Part shown: positions 31,117 through 42,300 of the stretch, piece by piece | How the letters are laid out: each line of letters starts with the position of its first letter | Numbering within the stretch: the stretch's first letter is position 1 | From: Ilyonectria destructans | Lineage: Eukaryota > Ascomycota > Sordariomycetes > Hypocreales > Nectriaceae | Assembly (NCBI GenBank): GCA_020740775.1 | Contig: JAHEWK010000041.1 | Span: 62,001 to 126,000 of the forward strand | DNA length: 64,000 nucleotides | Reading direction: 5' to 3' | Made by a program: the position numbers and the translations under genes | Notes under the pieces: model-generated | Databases searched by the model: none | Told to the model about the DNA's origin: nothing | The model's input: only the letters and a program-made list of their open reading frames with translations

Positions 31117-32040
31117 ATGAACCTCTTTATCCTGGTATTCTATACAGCACTTGCAAGTGCTACTTGTCAATCGTATGATAAGGACTTTGCACTCTGGGCC
31201 CCTCAGTGGGGTAATACATTCAATATGCTTTGCCCCTATAGTCTTTGTGACTATGATTTCATTACAAAGCATAATCCAGGATTAGACCCTGACAATATTC
31301 GACCAAAAAAGACGTATACTATACCATACAAGAGTGTCGAGCCCCCGGCAGCATGGGTCACGCTGGATAGTTGCACGCCGCTGCTTAAACTAGCTAGTAC
31401 CGCGACAATTACGCCAACACAGGTAATATCCACAACCCACGATACGTCACTATCAAGTACCTTCGAAATATCAATCTCCACAAGCGAAAGTCCCTTGTCA
31501 AAACCTATACCAACATCAGAAACTCAATTAATATCATCAAAAACCACATCGATGTCGACGAGTATTGTATCGATACCTTCCAAAACTACATCAACATCTT
31601 CAGAATCTACATCGACGTCGGTCCCACACCCAAATTGTTTCTCAACTAGTGACAGCTTCGGCTGGAATTACACGGTGCGGGACGATAATGCAATTAGATT
31701 TTGTGGAAGCAAAGAAAGCGTGATTCTTACTGAAAATAATAGCACAATGGGTTATTACAACGTCGCTGGGAGTGTGCGAGGTCAGCTTTTCGATGTTCGA
31801 TGGATTCCAGGATGTAAAGGTGGCAGCGAGGCCGTCACCGGCAAAGAGAAATGCAATACTGCTATGAGGAATATCGGAAGATGTGAGAAGTCCCAAAAAA
31901 CCCGTAGTTTTCAATTTTTACTAATAAAAGAAATAGGCAAGAGTGGCGGTTCAATGGATGTAGGGTGTTTGAGATATTCAAATTGGCCAATAACCGGCAT
32001 CTATATGCGTGGGATTTCCTATCAGGATCTATCAGATTGA
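31117..32040 (+). CDS. Secreted LysM-like, Ser/Thr-rich protein, candidate effector
   Basis: 307 codons from ATG. Residues 1-18 (MNLFILVFYTALASATCQ) are a signal peptide. Residues ~25-75 look like a LysM module: WGNTFNMLCPYSLCDYDFIT, HNPGLDPDNIRPKKTYTIPY, the usual 'start, asparagine-proline, closing YxIP' order. Then about 100 residues of Ser/Thr with SKTTSTSS-type repeats, likely O-glycosylated, and a C-terminal cysteine-bearing domain (NCFSTSDSFGWNYTVRDDN, six cysteines) not recognised. LysM proteins bind chitin and can hide fungal walls from hosts or neighbours; this is inference. A 33-nt GTAGTT...AAATAG segment at about 31907-31939 with a TACTAAT branch box looks like an intron but is in frame and unusually short. 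Confidence 0.72.
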   Translation: MNLFILVFYTALASATCQSYDKDFALWAPQWGNTFNMLCPYSLCDYDFITKHNPGLDPDNIRPKKTYTIPYKSVEPPAAWVTLDSCTPLLKLASTATITPTQVISTTHDTSLSSTFEISISTSESPLSKPIPTSETQLISSKTTSMSTSIVSIPSKTTSTSSESTSTSVPHPNCFSTSDSFGWNYTVRDDNAIRFCGSKESVILTENNSTMGYYNVAGSVRGQLFDVRWIPGCKGGSEAVTGKEKCNTAMRNIGRCEKSQKTRSFQFLLIKEIGKSGGSMDVGCLRYSNWPITGIYMRGISYQDLSD

Positions 32041-32298
32041 CAAAATGGTCTCTTCATTTCCTGGAAAATTAACAGTTGGGAAGACTGTCTTTTATAGAGA
32101 ACTTGATGGTATGCCATAGGGATATGCTAGATCTGCTACTTATGGTATATGTGATAGCTTTAAAGAGGGGTCATTAGCTAGATCTTATGATACAACGCAG
32201 TTCACAAGCGAGTGAAACACATGGGCGAGTGAAACACTTCCTTATCGCATAGTAAATGCTATATTTTCAATTATTTATAACTCTTTCAAATTAACTTA
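32041..32298. other. 3' flank of the LysM-like gene
   Basis: AT-rich, no gene. Confidence 0.4.
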
Positions 32299-32646
32299 TG
32301 TCACGGCCTGGGTCGGTCACCCTGCGGCCTACGCCAGGGACCCACTTGTCCGGAACGGAACAACGGGTCCACCGAGGGATCACCGTGGGACCCACCCAGA
32401 TCACCAGTGATCCAGGACAACCTCAAGTGATCCACCTAGTATATAGTCATCTGAGGAGTGCACATTTAGTATGGACAGCTCCTCAGCTATCAACAACACT
32501 TGATTACATTGAGTATCCTTTGCTCTACCATTATCAGACGTGACTGACTTGTTCAATCTTGACGTGCCTGATTCCCTGTTACATAAACCAATCAGGATCT
32601 GCCTACCCTAGACTCACGAGTATAGTCTAGTGTACCGATCGTCACA
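32299..32646. mobile_element. Solo LTR C (348 bp), target duplication ACTTA
   Basis: Begins TGTCACGGCCTGGG and ends CGATCGTCACA; flanked by ACTTA at 32294-32298 and 32647-32651. It is not similar to LTRs A/B or to the copia LTR, so it marks a third family. Orientation is not certain. Confidence 0.88.
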
Positions 32647-33098
32647 ACTTAAGCCTAAAATAAACTAATATTTCGGGTGTGGCTTGTTGTGGGGTAGTAA
32701 GCTTATTTTGAAGTCCTGAAGGATCCTAAAAGGCTGTAATATATCTAAATAGGAAAAGTGGGGACTGACTATCTCTACCTGCCCTATATCTCTATATTCT
32801 AGTTATAAAGCATTTTTAGGGATTTTATAGAAGGTTTGGTATTTTATAATAAGCCGTATCTAAAAGATTGGTTTATTTTAGGCTCAATTTAAAGGTCATG
32901 GCCTTCTTTATAGCACAAAAGATTCGACAAATCGCCGCAATTTCATAATTAGTTCCTCCACACCCGAGTGGATCCACTATTTAATTCATCGGTACCATGG
33001 TGAAAGCTGAAATCGCATTGAGTAGTTAAGCAATCAAAGCAAGCGCGGCCGGTACCAATAGCAACCGTCCGGTCCAATTTTAGTTACCAGATGCTAAT
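32647..33098. other. AT-rich spacer between two solo LTRs
   Basis: Low GC, no open frame of note. The AT bias may reflect old RIP. Confidence 0.4.
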
Positions 33099-33325
33099 TG
33101 TTAGATTGGACCATGCACCCGGCATCAGACCGGGTGGGTCATGTGATCAGTTGCCTAGCACTTTGCCACAAGGCTTAGGAAGCAGCTTCTAGCTGATTCT
33201 ACACAGCACAGAACAGGTATATAAAGCTTGCTCTGATACCTCAGAATAAGAAGAGAGGTGGAGAATACAGATATACAATATAATATACACGATTAATATC
33301 AGAGTGCTACGCTAGCTTTCCGACA
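33099..33325 (+). mobile_element. Solo LTR D (227 bp), target duplication CTAAT, copia-related
   Basis: Begins TGTTAGATTGGACC and ends CTTTCCGACA; flanked by CTAAT at 33094-33098 and 33326-33330. Its centre (CACAAGGCTTAG, AGCTTCTAGCTGATTCTA, GGTATATAAAGCTTGCTCTG) matches the minus-strand sense of the copia LTR at 39117-39291, so it is a relative of that element. TATATAAAG is the likely TATA box. Confidence 0.92.
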
Positions 33326-33863
33326 CTAATATATTATTGGCTGATGCGGTGACCCCATAACCTCTTGCAGTCAGGTTGGTCCTTGCTTCTCATCACATGC
33401 TAAAGCTACGTTGGTGAGTGCATGTTAGGCTACCGCCTAAATTACGGGATTGTCGATGTCCTAAATATAGCGGTTGCGTATCGGGCCTGGATGGAAGCCT
33501 AATGTCGCTATATTTGGTTTGGACAACGGACCCCCGTCAGTATCAGCCGTACAACTGTAGCTGAAAGATGACGCGTCACCAAATAGCTCATCTTCGTCTC
33601 TTGGAATCGGTATGGGTCGTTGAGTCATTGCCAAGCTCAGGGACAGGCAGGGAATCGGATATTTCCGAGCGTCGCCCTCCGTTTCGCCTTGACCGGGCGC
33701 CATCGCCATTCCATTATAAATCTCAAAATCGGCTAAAAATACAGCACAAACCACGACAAAAGGAAAAGTTGTCCGCTTTGCGACAACTCCATCTAAGCAA
33801 GCGGGAGCGATGGCGTCAAGTGAGAAATCCTGCGGACTGCCATTGACACCAGAGCCAAACTAA
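33326..33863. other. No supported gene
   Basis: Overlapping frames of about 95 codons on both strands (33461-33846) have no known domain. Confidence 0.35.
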
Positions 33864-34855
33864 ATGATACTGACAAATCCAGCAACAGACAGCAGAAAAC
33901 GAAAGGCACCGGTTCAGCCCGCAAGGGAGCGCATTGGTTCGGGGCCAGACACTGTTCAGATTCGCGAACAACTACACTCCAGTGGTGAATTATACAGCCA
34001 GTTCCTTCAGTTCGCATACACAGTTTTTGAAAGACAACATTGGCCAAATTCTGGCACTTTGACTCATCCTTTACGGTTTGGTCACAACGGCGAGCAGCTT
34101 TCGAATATTGTCGTACCACTCCAATCAGGGTCCCCCGTTTGCATCCCAATCTATCATGTTAGCGATCGTCATTGGACTGCAGTTCGGTTGAGAATCACTG
34201 ACAAAGAAGTACGCTGCCGATTCTACGACTCCATACCCACGAGAGGCGTGAATGGATAGTCATGAATCTACTTCGGCTTGAGGTGGAAGAGCAAATCCCT
34301 AACAAGAAATTTGACTTTCGTCAAAAGGTGTGGTACTTCTAGTCCTTTTTAGGGTTCATTTGGTATCTAACAACCCTTTTATAGTGCTGTAGAGCGTGGC
34401 AAGAAGAGTTGGGCAACGCGGCTTGTATTGCCCTTGTCCTAATGGTCCTTTGGTTTACTCTCCACAAGAAACCGGTTCGTGAGGGAATTGATCGGTTCAA
34501 GATAGGCAATCAGCTACTCACAATTCTGCTGCCTGTTGGTCCATCTACATTTTCTGAAGCAGACGTTAACCTCAAAGAAATGGAGACAATAGAGAAAGAT
34601 ATCTACTCTATTGAGAATGGGAGCGGCGCTCCATGGGATGACGAAGTCCGGTTGATCCCCTCTTTACCAGAACCCGACAGGGCGAGCCCAGATGTCATGC
34701 CCTCGACGAATCAACCTTCCAAGCGTGTGCGGGCTCAAACGAACCAAACCCCCCGCAATCGCAGGCGACTTGCCCCGGAACGAACGAGCCTGCGACCCTT
34801 ACTTAGACTCTCGGACAAGTCTCGTGCCTCCCTTAGACTAGGCAGTCCATTGTAA
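33864..34855 (+). pseudogene. Ulp1-like (C48) cysteine protease relic
   Basis: First part 33864-34259 contains NIVVPLQSGSPVCIPIYHVS then DRHWTAVRL and FYDSIP, matching the His and Asp blocks of the Ulp1/C48 fold. A frame change at about 34245 is needed to continue in REWIVMNLLRLEVEEQIP; a 57-nt intron (GTGTGG...TATAG, 34328-34384) then leads to CRAWQEELGNAACIALVLMV, where the Gln and Cys fit the catalytic Gln...Cys block. The C-terminus to 34855 is Arg/Ser/Pro-rich. With the frameshift the gene is probably dead. Ulp1-like proteases of this kind are found both in SUMO processing and in fungal transposons; which applies here is unclear. Confidence 0.55.
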
Positions 34856-34861
34856 AAGGAC

Positions 34862-35590
34862 GTGATCAATAGCACGATGCGGATTATCGCACATCTCACC
34901 GGCGATCAGATCACAGTGATTGACCCAAGTGACTCTAGTGACGGCCTGCTGCCAGAAGACTTTTCCCATGCCATGATCTATCGCCGAGGATCATTGGGTC
35001 CTGGAAGTCAGCAACGTGTGCTACGGGGACATACTCAGGAGGCGAATTTAGTAGAGCTTAATCAGAAGGAAAAAATGTGCATTTCGGGGTCATCAGACAT
35101 GACATTTACAGTCTGCGACATTGAATCGGGCACATGTCTCCAAGCATTCGAGTCTAACGGCACTGAATTATTTCGATACCTGCGAGATGAAACATTGTGG
35201 GGCACTGCCTCGACCACGCGATTGACCTCCACGGATACCTTGTCTTCACTTCCCTGTGACCGCTTCCTCAAAATTAACACCTACTAGAACAAGATGAAGG
35301 TTTGGAGTACCGAACCTGGGGAGGCAGAGTCGTAATAAAAGGCTTCAGTAAGATGTGGCGGAACGAATTACAAGGATGGAAATGTTTTGTAGCTATCCAG
35401 CAGGACTCGCAGATGGTAGTTGAGGTACGTATTACATCTGCATGGTCGAATTCCTTGACTAATTCGGCATCGGGTACTTATAGATGCTTGTCCGTTAGAG
35501 GAGGACCTTTAGATGCCATTCATGTTGCGGCAATCGGAAGAATTCGTGCTATCCAAGGTCGCGTCTTGCGACCACGAGTACCAAAACATT
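34862..35590 (+). pseudogene. WD40-repeat relic (Cdc4/Pop1-like)
   Basis: The first open part (to 35287) has one and a half WD40 repeats: QRVLRGHTQEANLVELNQ, ISGSSDMTFTVCDIESGTCL, QAFESNGTELFRYL. The usual GH...WD spacing is kept but the WD is now CD. Further downstream, fragments such as VKVWSTEPG appear in other frames with stops. Similar runs occur in F-box/WD proteins. No start codon or F-box is seen. Confidence 0.5.
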
Positions 35591-36015
35591 GATACACGGA
35601 CCTCACTGGCACTTAATATGGTGGCCGTGCTCATGAATGCATATGGACGTAATTGAGGGGTAGGCCCTGCTAGGAGCTTATCTAAGGAGGGAAAAATGAA
35701 AGTGCTAATAATATTGTCGGAGCCTATCCCATATGCTGCGTGCGTGCGAAGTTTGTAGGTTCAACCCGTGAAGATCTAAACGATGACCTGTTCGTGATTG
35801 ATCAGTCCTGGAGAGCCACAAGATGGGAGATTATTACATCAAGTGGTAGAAACGAGGATGTCAGTGATGAGGAGCTCTTCATTTTTGGTTCTATTATGTG
35901 GCGGGATGGTGCAACACAGAAAACCTACCCCCCGTCCAAAGGCAGATTGGTAGTGCGTGGAATTGTGCGTATGGGGACAACGAATGTACTCCGAAAGAAA
36001 TTGTTCTCGGGTGGC
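35591..36015. other. No supported gene
   Basis: A plus-strand frame (35740-36063, GTG first codon) has protein-like composition but no ATG, domain or splice support. It may be the tail of the preceding relic. Confidence 0.35.
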
Positions 36016-36894
36016 TTAATGCAGGTAGACAGTGGCAAGGGCGGCGGCCGCCACAACCCATAAGCTAAGGGCCTGCATGCTGCCAGGAGCGGCAGAGTCC
36101 TCACCCGCGACGGTGGTTCCGTTGGGCAGGCAGGGTGCCGTTGATGAGAATCGCCTTGGTACCGTTAACCTCGACGACGGCGACAATGGAGGTGTTGAAG
36201 GCGGCATAGCCGCCATCACCGATCAGATCGTCATAATACTTGGTGCTATTGTTCTCTCCGCAGCTGCACACAGCGTAGCGGGCGCAGCCGCAGATTACTT
36301 CGCGGGTCTCGTTCACCTGGTTGGAGGCGTTGTAGAAGCGGTAGGGGGTGTCGTAGTGGTACGTCTATGCGCCATACTGCCAGACGCCGGGCCAGAAGGC
36401 GAGGGCGGAACCGATGAGGAGGAAGGGAATGAGACCGGTGGCGGTTGCACCGCCGGCGGGATAGGGAACCCCAGCTCCTCCGGCATAGCATTGACCGCCA
36501 CCGTAGGTGGGTTGGACACCAGAACCCTTAGACGAGTAGCCGCCTAGGTTGGAGCCCCTAGGGGCAGAGCGGTTAGATATGGTTCTCGTTGAGATTGGGG
36601 GAAGGTCGCGACTAACTTTCTGGTGCCACTGCTGGAGCCGGATGATTTGCCTGATTTACTATATGAGCCTCCTGAACTACCAGAACGACCGTTGCCGCTG
36701 CGCCTACCTCCGCGACCTCCACCGTGACCGCCTCCACCGTGGCCGCCTCCACCGCGGCGCTTGTCTAGCTCGTGCTCGTCAGCCTTGGGCGCGCCCCCGA
36801 TGTGCTTGACTTCGATGTGTCGGGGCGCGTCGATAACCGAGGCTGCAGCCGAGCCCACGAGCGAGAAAGCCAGGAGCGCGAGACCGAGTCTCAT
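36016..36894 (-). pseudogene. GPI-type secreted glycine-rich protein gene with 4-bp frameshift
   Basis: Exon 1 36894..36617, intron with GTTAGT...CCCTAG ends, exon 2 from 36557. Residues 1-19 are a signal peptide (MRLGLALLAFSLVGSAAAS); then a basic Gly/Ser-rich stretch (RRGGGGHGGGGHGGGRGGRR), a short hydrophobic segment (LIPFLLIGSALAFWPGVW), and a conserved-looking cysteine domain (YRFYNASNQVNET, VICGCARYAVCSCGENN, YAAFNTSIVAVVEVNGT). Near 36127 the sequence CTGCCTGCC holds a 4-bp tandem duplication: as read, the protein ends early in QRNHRRG; in the alternative frame it continues as NGTTVAGEDSAAPG and a hydrophobic GPI-addition tail ending ATVYLH at 36016. This domain layout is known from Aspergillus-type surface proteins of unknown role. 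A sequencing or assembly error is the other explanation. Confidence 0.75.
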
Positions 36895-37673
36895 GGCTGC
36901 TTTGGGATGTGGAGAAAGTCGTGGAGAAAAAAGACTGAGCTCAATCGCAATGAGGGAGGGCGGTGTCTTGCCGACTAGTATACAGCGATGCGAAATAAAG
37001 AGATGGCCTTATATGGATGCAGAGGCAAAAAACCCCGATGACCTGCTGTTGTAAAGAAAGAAAGGGCTACTGTATATATATTTACCAGATTGCTGTTCAC
37101 TTATATGGCTTGCTGTCAGGGGACTTGTCACTGGTAGAAGGGTGGGATCCGAAATTTATAAAGATGCCTAGAGTCAAGTCGATGATGATGTATCAGGGGG
37201 GTACAACAGAGGATGAAGAAACAGGGGCTGGACTGAGGCCGTTCAGCACTGTGGTGTCCAGACTGTCGCCTTCACTGCCTCACTAGCTGGAAAGCTTTTA
37301 TCGGCCGGGGCGAGTTCGCTCCCTCGATGATTTCACCACTGTCGGCCGGAGGGAGCTTGGTAGGGTATACGTGGCGATTGGTCGAATATCTGGCTTCTGC
37401 CCTGGTGATCTGTTGGCCAAGCAGATGGGGCTGTAGGGTCGAAGAAAACCGGTGAGCTCACACAGTGGCCAATCAGGTGTTGAACGTGGCTTTTTGACGA
37501 TCCGATGGGCGAAATGTAAGTCGTCAGAGACTAAATGGATCGATTGAAGGGCGCTTCGCAGTGAATACGAAGCAAACACGGCGCTAAGGGATGATCTTGA
37601 AAGAGAATGAACCACAAATCGGGAAGCCATCGAGAAGCCGTATCCTTATCTTTCTTAATTGATATATGAACAT
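36895..37673. other. 5' flank of the GPI-type gene, no supported gene
   Basis: Open frames up to 110 codons but no domain. Confidence 0.4.
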
Positions 37674-38562
37674 CAGACCTGCGTATATCGATATCCACCG
37701 AAATTCTGGCCCTTATATCGATATCCAGATAAGTGGGAGAAATTATCTGGATATCGATATATCCAGGTAGATATCCATACAGCCACATAGCCACTTTAGC
37801 AAGGTTGATATCCAGATAAACCACATATAATTCTTGTAGGCTAGAAGAAAGAACAAGAAAGTACCCAATCTAGAAAGTCTTCTGCCTCTGTCTCAACGCT
37901 AAATTCAACAGCAACTCTCGAAATAACGCCCCTGCCACCGTGAGACCTGGGTACAATGATACCCTCGCGCATCCAGTTGCCAACACACTCAACCTTCGCC
38001 AGGTTCTCGCAGGTCATGCTCTCTCTATCCCATGATAGCGTACGCCGCGCCGATGAGAAGTGAGACTCAACATCAGATGATTCAGGAGGGATTGAGAGGA
38101 TATCAATTGCCATGCGGATAACCTCGAATATACTTTCCTTTGATCTCGATGTAACCACCACTCGAGAGGAGAGCCAGTTATCCGTGTCGGTGGTGCATCA
38201 ACAAAGGTTTCGAAGTCATCAGCGTCGTGGATAGGGCCAGTAACAGCAATATCGCTCAACAACTCATCCAGCTCGTTGCGCTGCCTCCCAGATGAAGAGG
38301 ACGCATCTAGAGGCACCAGCAAGGATTCTGGGATTGGCGCGGCATTATATTCATCTAGCCAAATTTGCTGGGTCTTTTCATCATCTAACTTAATCAATTG
38401 ATAAGATCTTTTCAGCCAATCAGAGAGCGGTATTTAGGAGGATATCAATCTGGATATCCATTTAAGAGGCAGAGAGTTATATCGATATCGATACATATCC
38501 ATATCGATATATCCAGATAGCAGAGTTGATATCGATATATCGTATCCAAATACGCAGGTCTG
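37674..38562 (-). mobile_element. Short hAT-derived element with terminal inverted repeats (889 bp)
   Basis: CAGACCTGCGTAT at 37674 is repeated in inverted form at 38550-38562. Inside each end are many copies of TATCGATATCC-like motifs (37685-37770 and 38445-38545), typical of hAT subterminal repeats. The centre keeps only the hAT C-terminal coding region. No clean 8-bp target duplication is found. Confidence 0.75.
37841..38397 (-). pseudogene. hAT transposase C-terminal fragment
   Basis: Minus-strand text KLDDEKTQQIWLDEY ... SPLEWWLHRDQRKVYSRLS, then after a frame change RMAIDILSIPPESSDVESHF, SSARRTLSWDRESM and ECVGNWMREGI, the conserved hAT dimerisation (hATC) domain. The catalytic N-terminal two thirds are absent. 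Confidence 0.85.
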
Positions 38563-39116
38563 ATCCCACTAGTATTGAAGCGCGGTAGCACTGCATAACG
38601 TACTGCTCCCCCCCACCCCACCAGCCAGTGATCGGATCGATAGTACTTTTACTCGTACTCTTCTAAGCTTTTCATGCTTCGCATCATTCCGCAAAGAATA
38701 GCACTTCCTATGTAACTCTTTTCCTAGACGTATATATGACTATTTTGACAGCAAGCTATGCAGAAGCAGCACGGTATACTGTATAGGCTAATTTACGCTC
38801 CGCCAAGTACTGTGTTCACCACTTATTTTGGTAGTACTGCTGGAAGCGGGAAAGTCACCTTTAGATCAAAATGACCACACCCACACCGCAGCCCCTAGAA
38901 GGGCTATGAGGTTCTAGGGTATCTACGCGACAGACGGAGTAAATGGAACGTGAAAGCTCTCTTGTAGTCTGAATTTATCTTATTTCCTGGGAGTAATTTG
39001 CTATAGGCTTGGTCTCGTACAACACTTCATCTATAGTGAGAGTATCAATGTGGTTAATCTGGCCGATGTAGTCAACGCTTCCGAGAAGAAGAAATCATCG
39101 TAATAAATTGCATAGT
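38563..39116. other. Spacer left of the copia element
   Basis: Minus-strand reading just left of the copia insertion (39116 downward) gives YYDDFFFSEALTTSARLTTL before a stop; this may be the displaced C-terminus of the zinc cluster relic on the far side of the element. Confidence 0.35.
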
Positions 39117-39291
39117 TGTCAAATATTAGGGTGAATCAAAGTTGTGTATTGTGTCCCCCTATATCTTGAGGTTTCAGAGCAAGCTTTATATACCCTGTCC
39201 CTTCTGTATAGAATCAGCTAGAAGCTGATTGCTAAGCCTTGTGGCAATAGGTGGCAATAGGTGGCAACTTTCGCCACTGACATATCTGACA
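39117..39291 (-). repeat. Copia 3' LTR
   Basis: 175 bp, TG...CA, with TATATAAAG-type box in the minus sense and a triple GTGGCAATAG-like short repeat near the plus-strand right end. Confidence 0.97.
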
Positions 39292-39315
39292 CACCCCCTC
39301 AGATTCAATGACTTC

Positions 39316-42300
39316 TCATTGAGTCTGAAGCCCTTCTTCGTCCTTCTGGAGCCTCTTCCTAACGTCTTCTAATCCAAGTTGATATAAAAAGCGGTTCCAT
39401 TTTCCGGCTGGAAGTGCTTTCGTCAGGCCATCTGCGACTATGTCTGTTGATTTGACGTATTTGACTTGAATTTTCCCTCTTTGAACCTCCTGTCTGAGCC
39501 AGTGATTGTGGATATCAACATGCCGCAACTTGGTCCTCAAAGTAGCTATCTCAGCCGTCACGAGGTTGATAGTCTGAGTGTTATCGCAGTCAATCTGGAT
39601 GGTCAAGTCATCCAGTTGAACTGTCAGCTCCTTGAGCAGTCGGCTCACAAAGAGAGATTCCTTAGCTGCCTGTGCTAGGGCTAGGAGCTCTGCTTCTGTT
39701 GTTGATGTTGTGACCGTGTCTTGTTTGCTGGCTCTCCATCCGATCAGTCCGTTGAACAGCTTGATGGTATATGCCTGCGAGCTCTTCCGATCAGTTGTGT
39801 TGTCGGCAAAAGAGGCATCGCTAGCAATGCTGAGACCGCCGGGTCCTCCGAAAGATAGAGCTAGGTTCTTTGTATGTGTGAGGTAATGGATAACGCGGTC
39901 AGCCGCTTCTTGGTGTATTTGACTTGGATTGGTGAGGAATCTGGCCAATCTGGAGACGGCAAAGGCAATGTCAGGTCGGGTGTTGACTGCGATATAGAGG
40001 GTTGATCCGATCTTGCGTTGGTATCGTTGAATTTCTGTTGGGGTTGCTAGCCCTGTGGCAGGCCGTAGCTCTAACTGAGTCATTGGTACTGTAGCTGTTC
40101 CTTTATTAGCTAGGTTTGCAATTTTCTCAATATAGGCTGCTTGGGATAGCCAGATCTTCCTTGTAGGTCGGTCCCGTATGACTTCCATTCCAAGGAACCA
40201 TTGTACGGGGTTGCCGCCTGTTAGTTTGTATCTCAATTGGAGTTGTCTGATCAGGTCCTTAGCTTTGTTTTCTTGTGTTTTCCTGTAGGCCAGAATGACA
40301 TCATCGACATATACGAAGAATAGGATTCCTTCTTTTCTGAAGCAGCAAGGCTCGTGTGGAACTGGCTTGTAGCCCAGCTCTAAGAGGGTCCTAGAAAGCT
40401 CCTTCTGCCACAGTAAGGGGGAGACTCTCAGTCCGTATAGAGCTTTGTTGAGCTTTAGGATAGTTCCTGCCTTCTTATAGCCTGGAGGCATCTGCATGAA
40501 GATGTCTTGATCAATTGGGGCATGTACGAATGCGTTGACCACATCGTATTGGATCATTTCTAGATCAAATTTTGCTGCAATAGCTATCAAGGTCCGAAAG
40601 GACCTTCCGGCTAAGGTAGCTGCATATGTGTCTTGCAGCTTCCCTTTTGCTTGTTGGTCTCCTCGCACCACTAGCCGGGCCTTGCATTTCTGAAAGTAAC
40701 CGTGTTTGTCTGTTTTATAGACGTACACCCACATACAGCCTAGGACCTGTTGATCAAATGTTCGAGGGTCCTTGGCTCGGATCTCAGTCCATGACCTCAT
40801 TTCCTTATGGCTTTGAAGATGAATTTCTTCAGCCTTCTGGAAGAGGTTTTCCAATGGATGTCCTATGAGATCTTGATGCTTCATTGGTGCCGGAGGTAAT
40901 GCACTTCTATGCATCTTTACCCCTTGACGGATCTTTCGTTCTGTTGAGATTTGCAGAGGAGATTTGGTTCCAGCTAGAAAAGCTGCTTGCCATGTGATAG
41001 TTCTGTTCCCTTGTTCTGACACATTTTGAGGTAATTGTGCGAGTAGGGCAGATGGCGGTGTATCTGGAGGCGTGGGGAAGTCTTCGTATTCTGCCCTCTT
41101 TGCCTGTGAGATTTCGTCAATCGCCACTATGAGATGGTTCGGTGTGAGTTCATCTTCTTCTTCAGGAAAAGCCACCTCAATAGAGTCTTCAGCTTCTAGC
41201 TGATCAATTGATTCGTCTTGGAGGGATGCAATTCGTGCGATTTCTTCTAAGTCTGCCTCTAAGAGGTCATCCTTGAAGTTTTCCCAGTCTCCGTTACAGC
41301 CCTCGTCTTCATTAAAAATGACGTCTCGGGTGCTGATTATCCGATTGATTGTCGGGATCCAGATCCTGTAGATATTCGAGGATCTGTATCCAACTAGGAA
41401 GCCGATCCATCCTTTCGGTTTGAGTCGCATCTTGCGGTTGAGCTTTTGTTGTGCCTCAGGGGTCATGGCATAAGCTTTGCAACCAAATGCCCTTAGATGT
41501 GTTTGGTCAGGCTGTTTTACCGGTTGTGGAATTCCTCTGGCTCTGGCTATTGCAGTATGCAGTTGATCGTATGGTGTTTTCCAGCCTGATTTGTAATTTG
41601 GCGTTCGGTTATATAGATAAACTGCTGTTTTGCCGATTTCTGGCCATAGCTGATGAGGGAGCTTAGAGCCTGTTCGCATGGCTCTTTCCTTATCCTTAAT
41701 CACACCCCCTGAGCGTTCGGCGCCGCCATTTTGGGCTTGGCTATACGGTGCCGAGGGCTCGATGACGGTGGCTCTATTCCGTAGGAAGTTTCCGACTTGC
41801 GGTTTGACCTCTGTGATCTCATTGTCGCATTCGATGACTTTGACCTTGATGTTATGTTGAACTTGTAGATGTTCGAAGAAGGATTTGAAGACTGCGATAA
41901 TAGCCTCCGTTGTCCGAGATGTAAGGTAGTAATCCCAAATGTAACCGGTTGATCGGCAGGTGAGAAGCATCTGTGAGGTATAGCTACCTATGCCTTCTTC
42001 ATAGTCATGGAAATCAATAGCGATGCGTTCACCGGCTGTCTGGATAGACTGCCTTGGAGCCCGTCTGACTTGTCTCTTGATCTTTGATAGGCCACAGGCG
42101 TCACATTCGACGGTTGTTGGTCCTCGAATTCGCACCCCCTGAGATGCTGAGACAAGGTGTTCAAGAGCTTGCGGTCCTGGATGCCCTAGGCGGTTATGCC
42201 AGCGTATAGCTTCTCCTGCCAAGGGAGCCCTCTTTGTGTATGAGGTGAACTTGTGGGCTGCCCAAGCCGCTGGGGTTATCTCTGCCAGTTGGTATTCAAT

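Noticed and set aside
34409..34855. Stand-alone 148-codon gene
   Set aside because: Better explained as the second exon of the Ulp1-like relic after a 57-nt intron.
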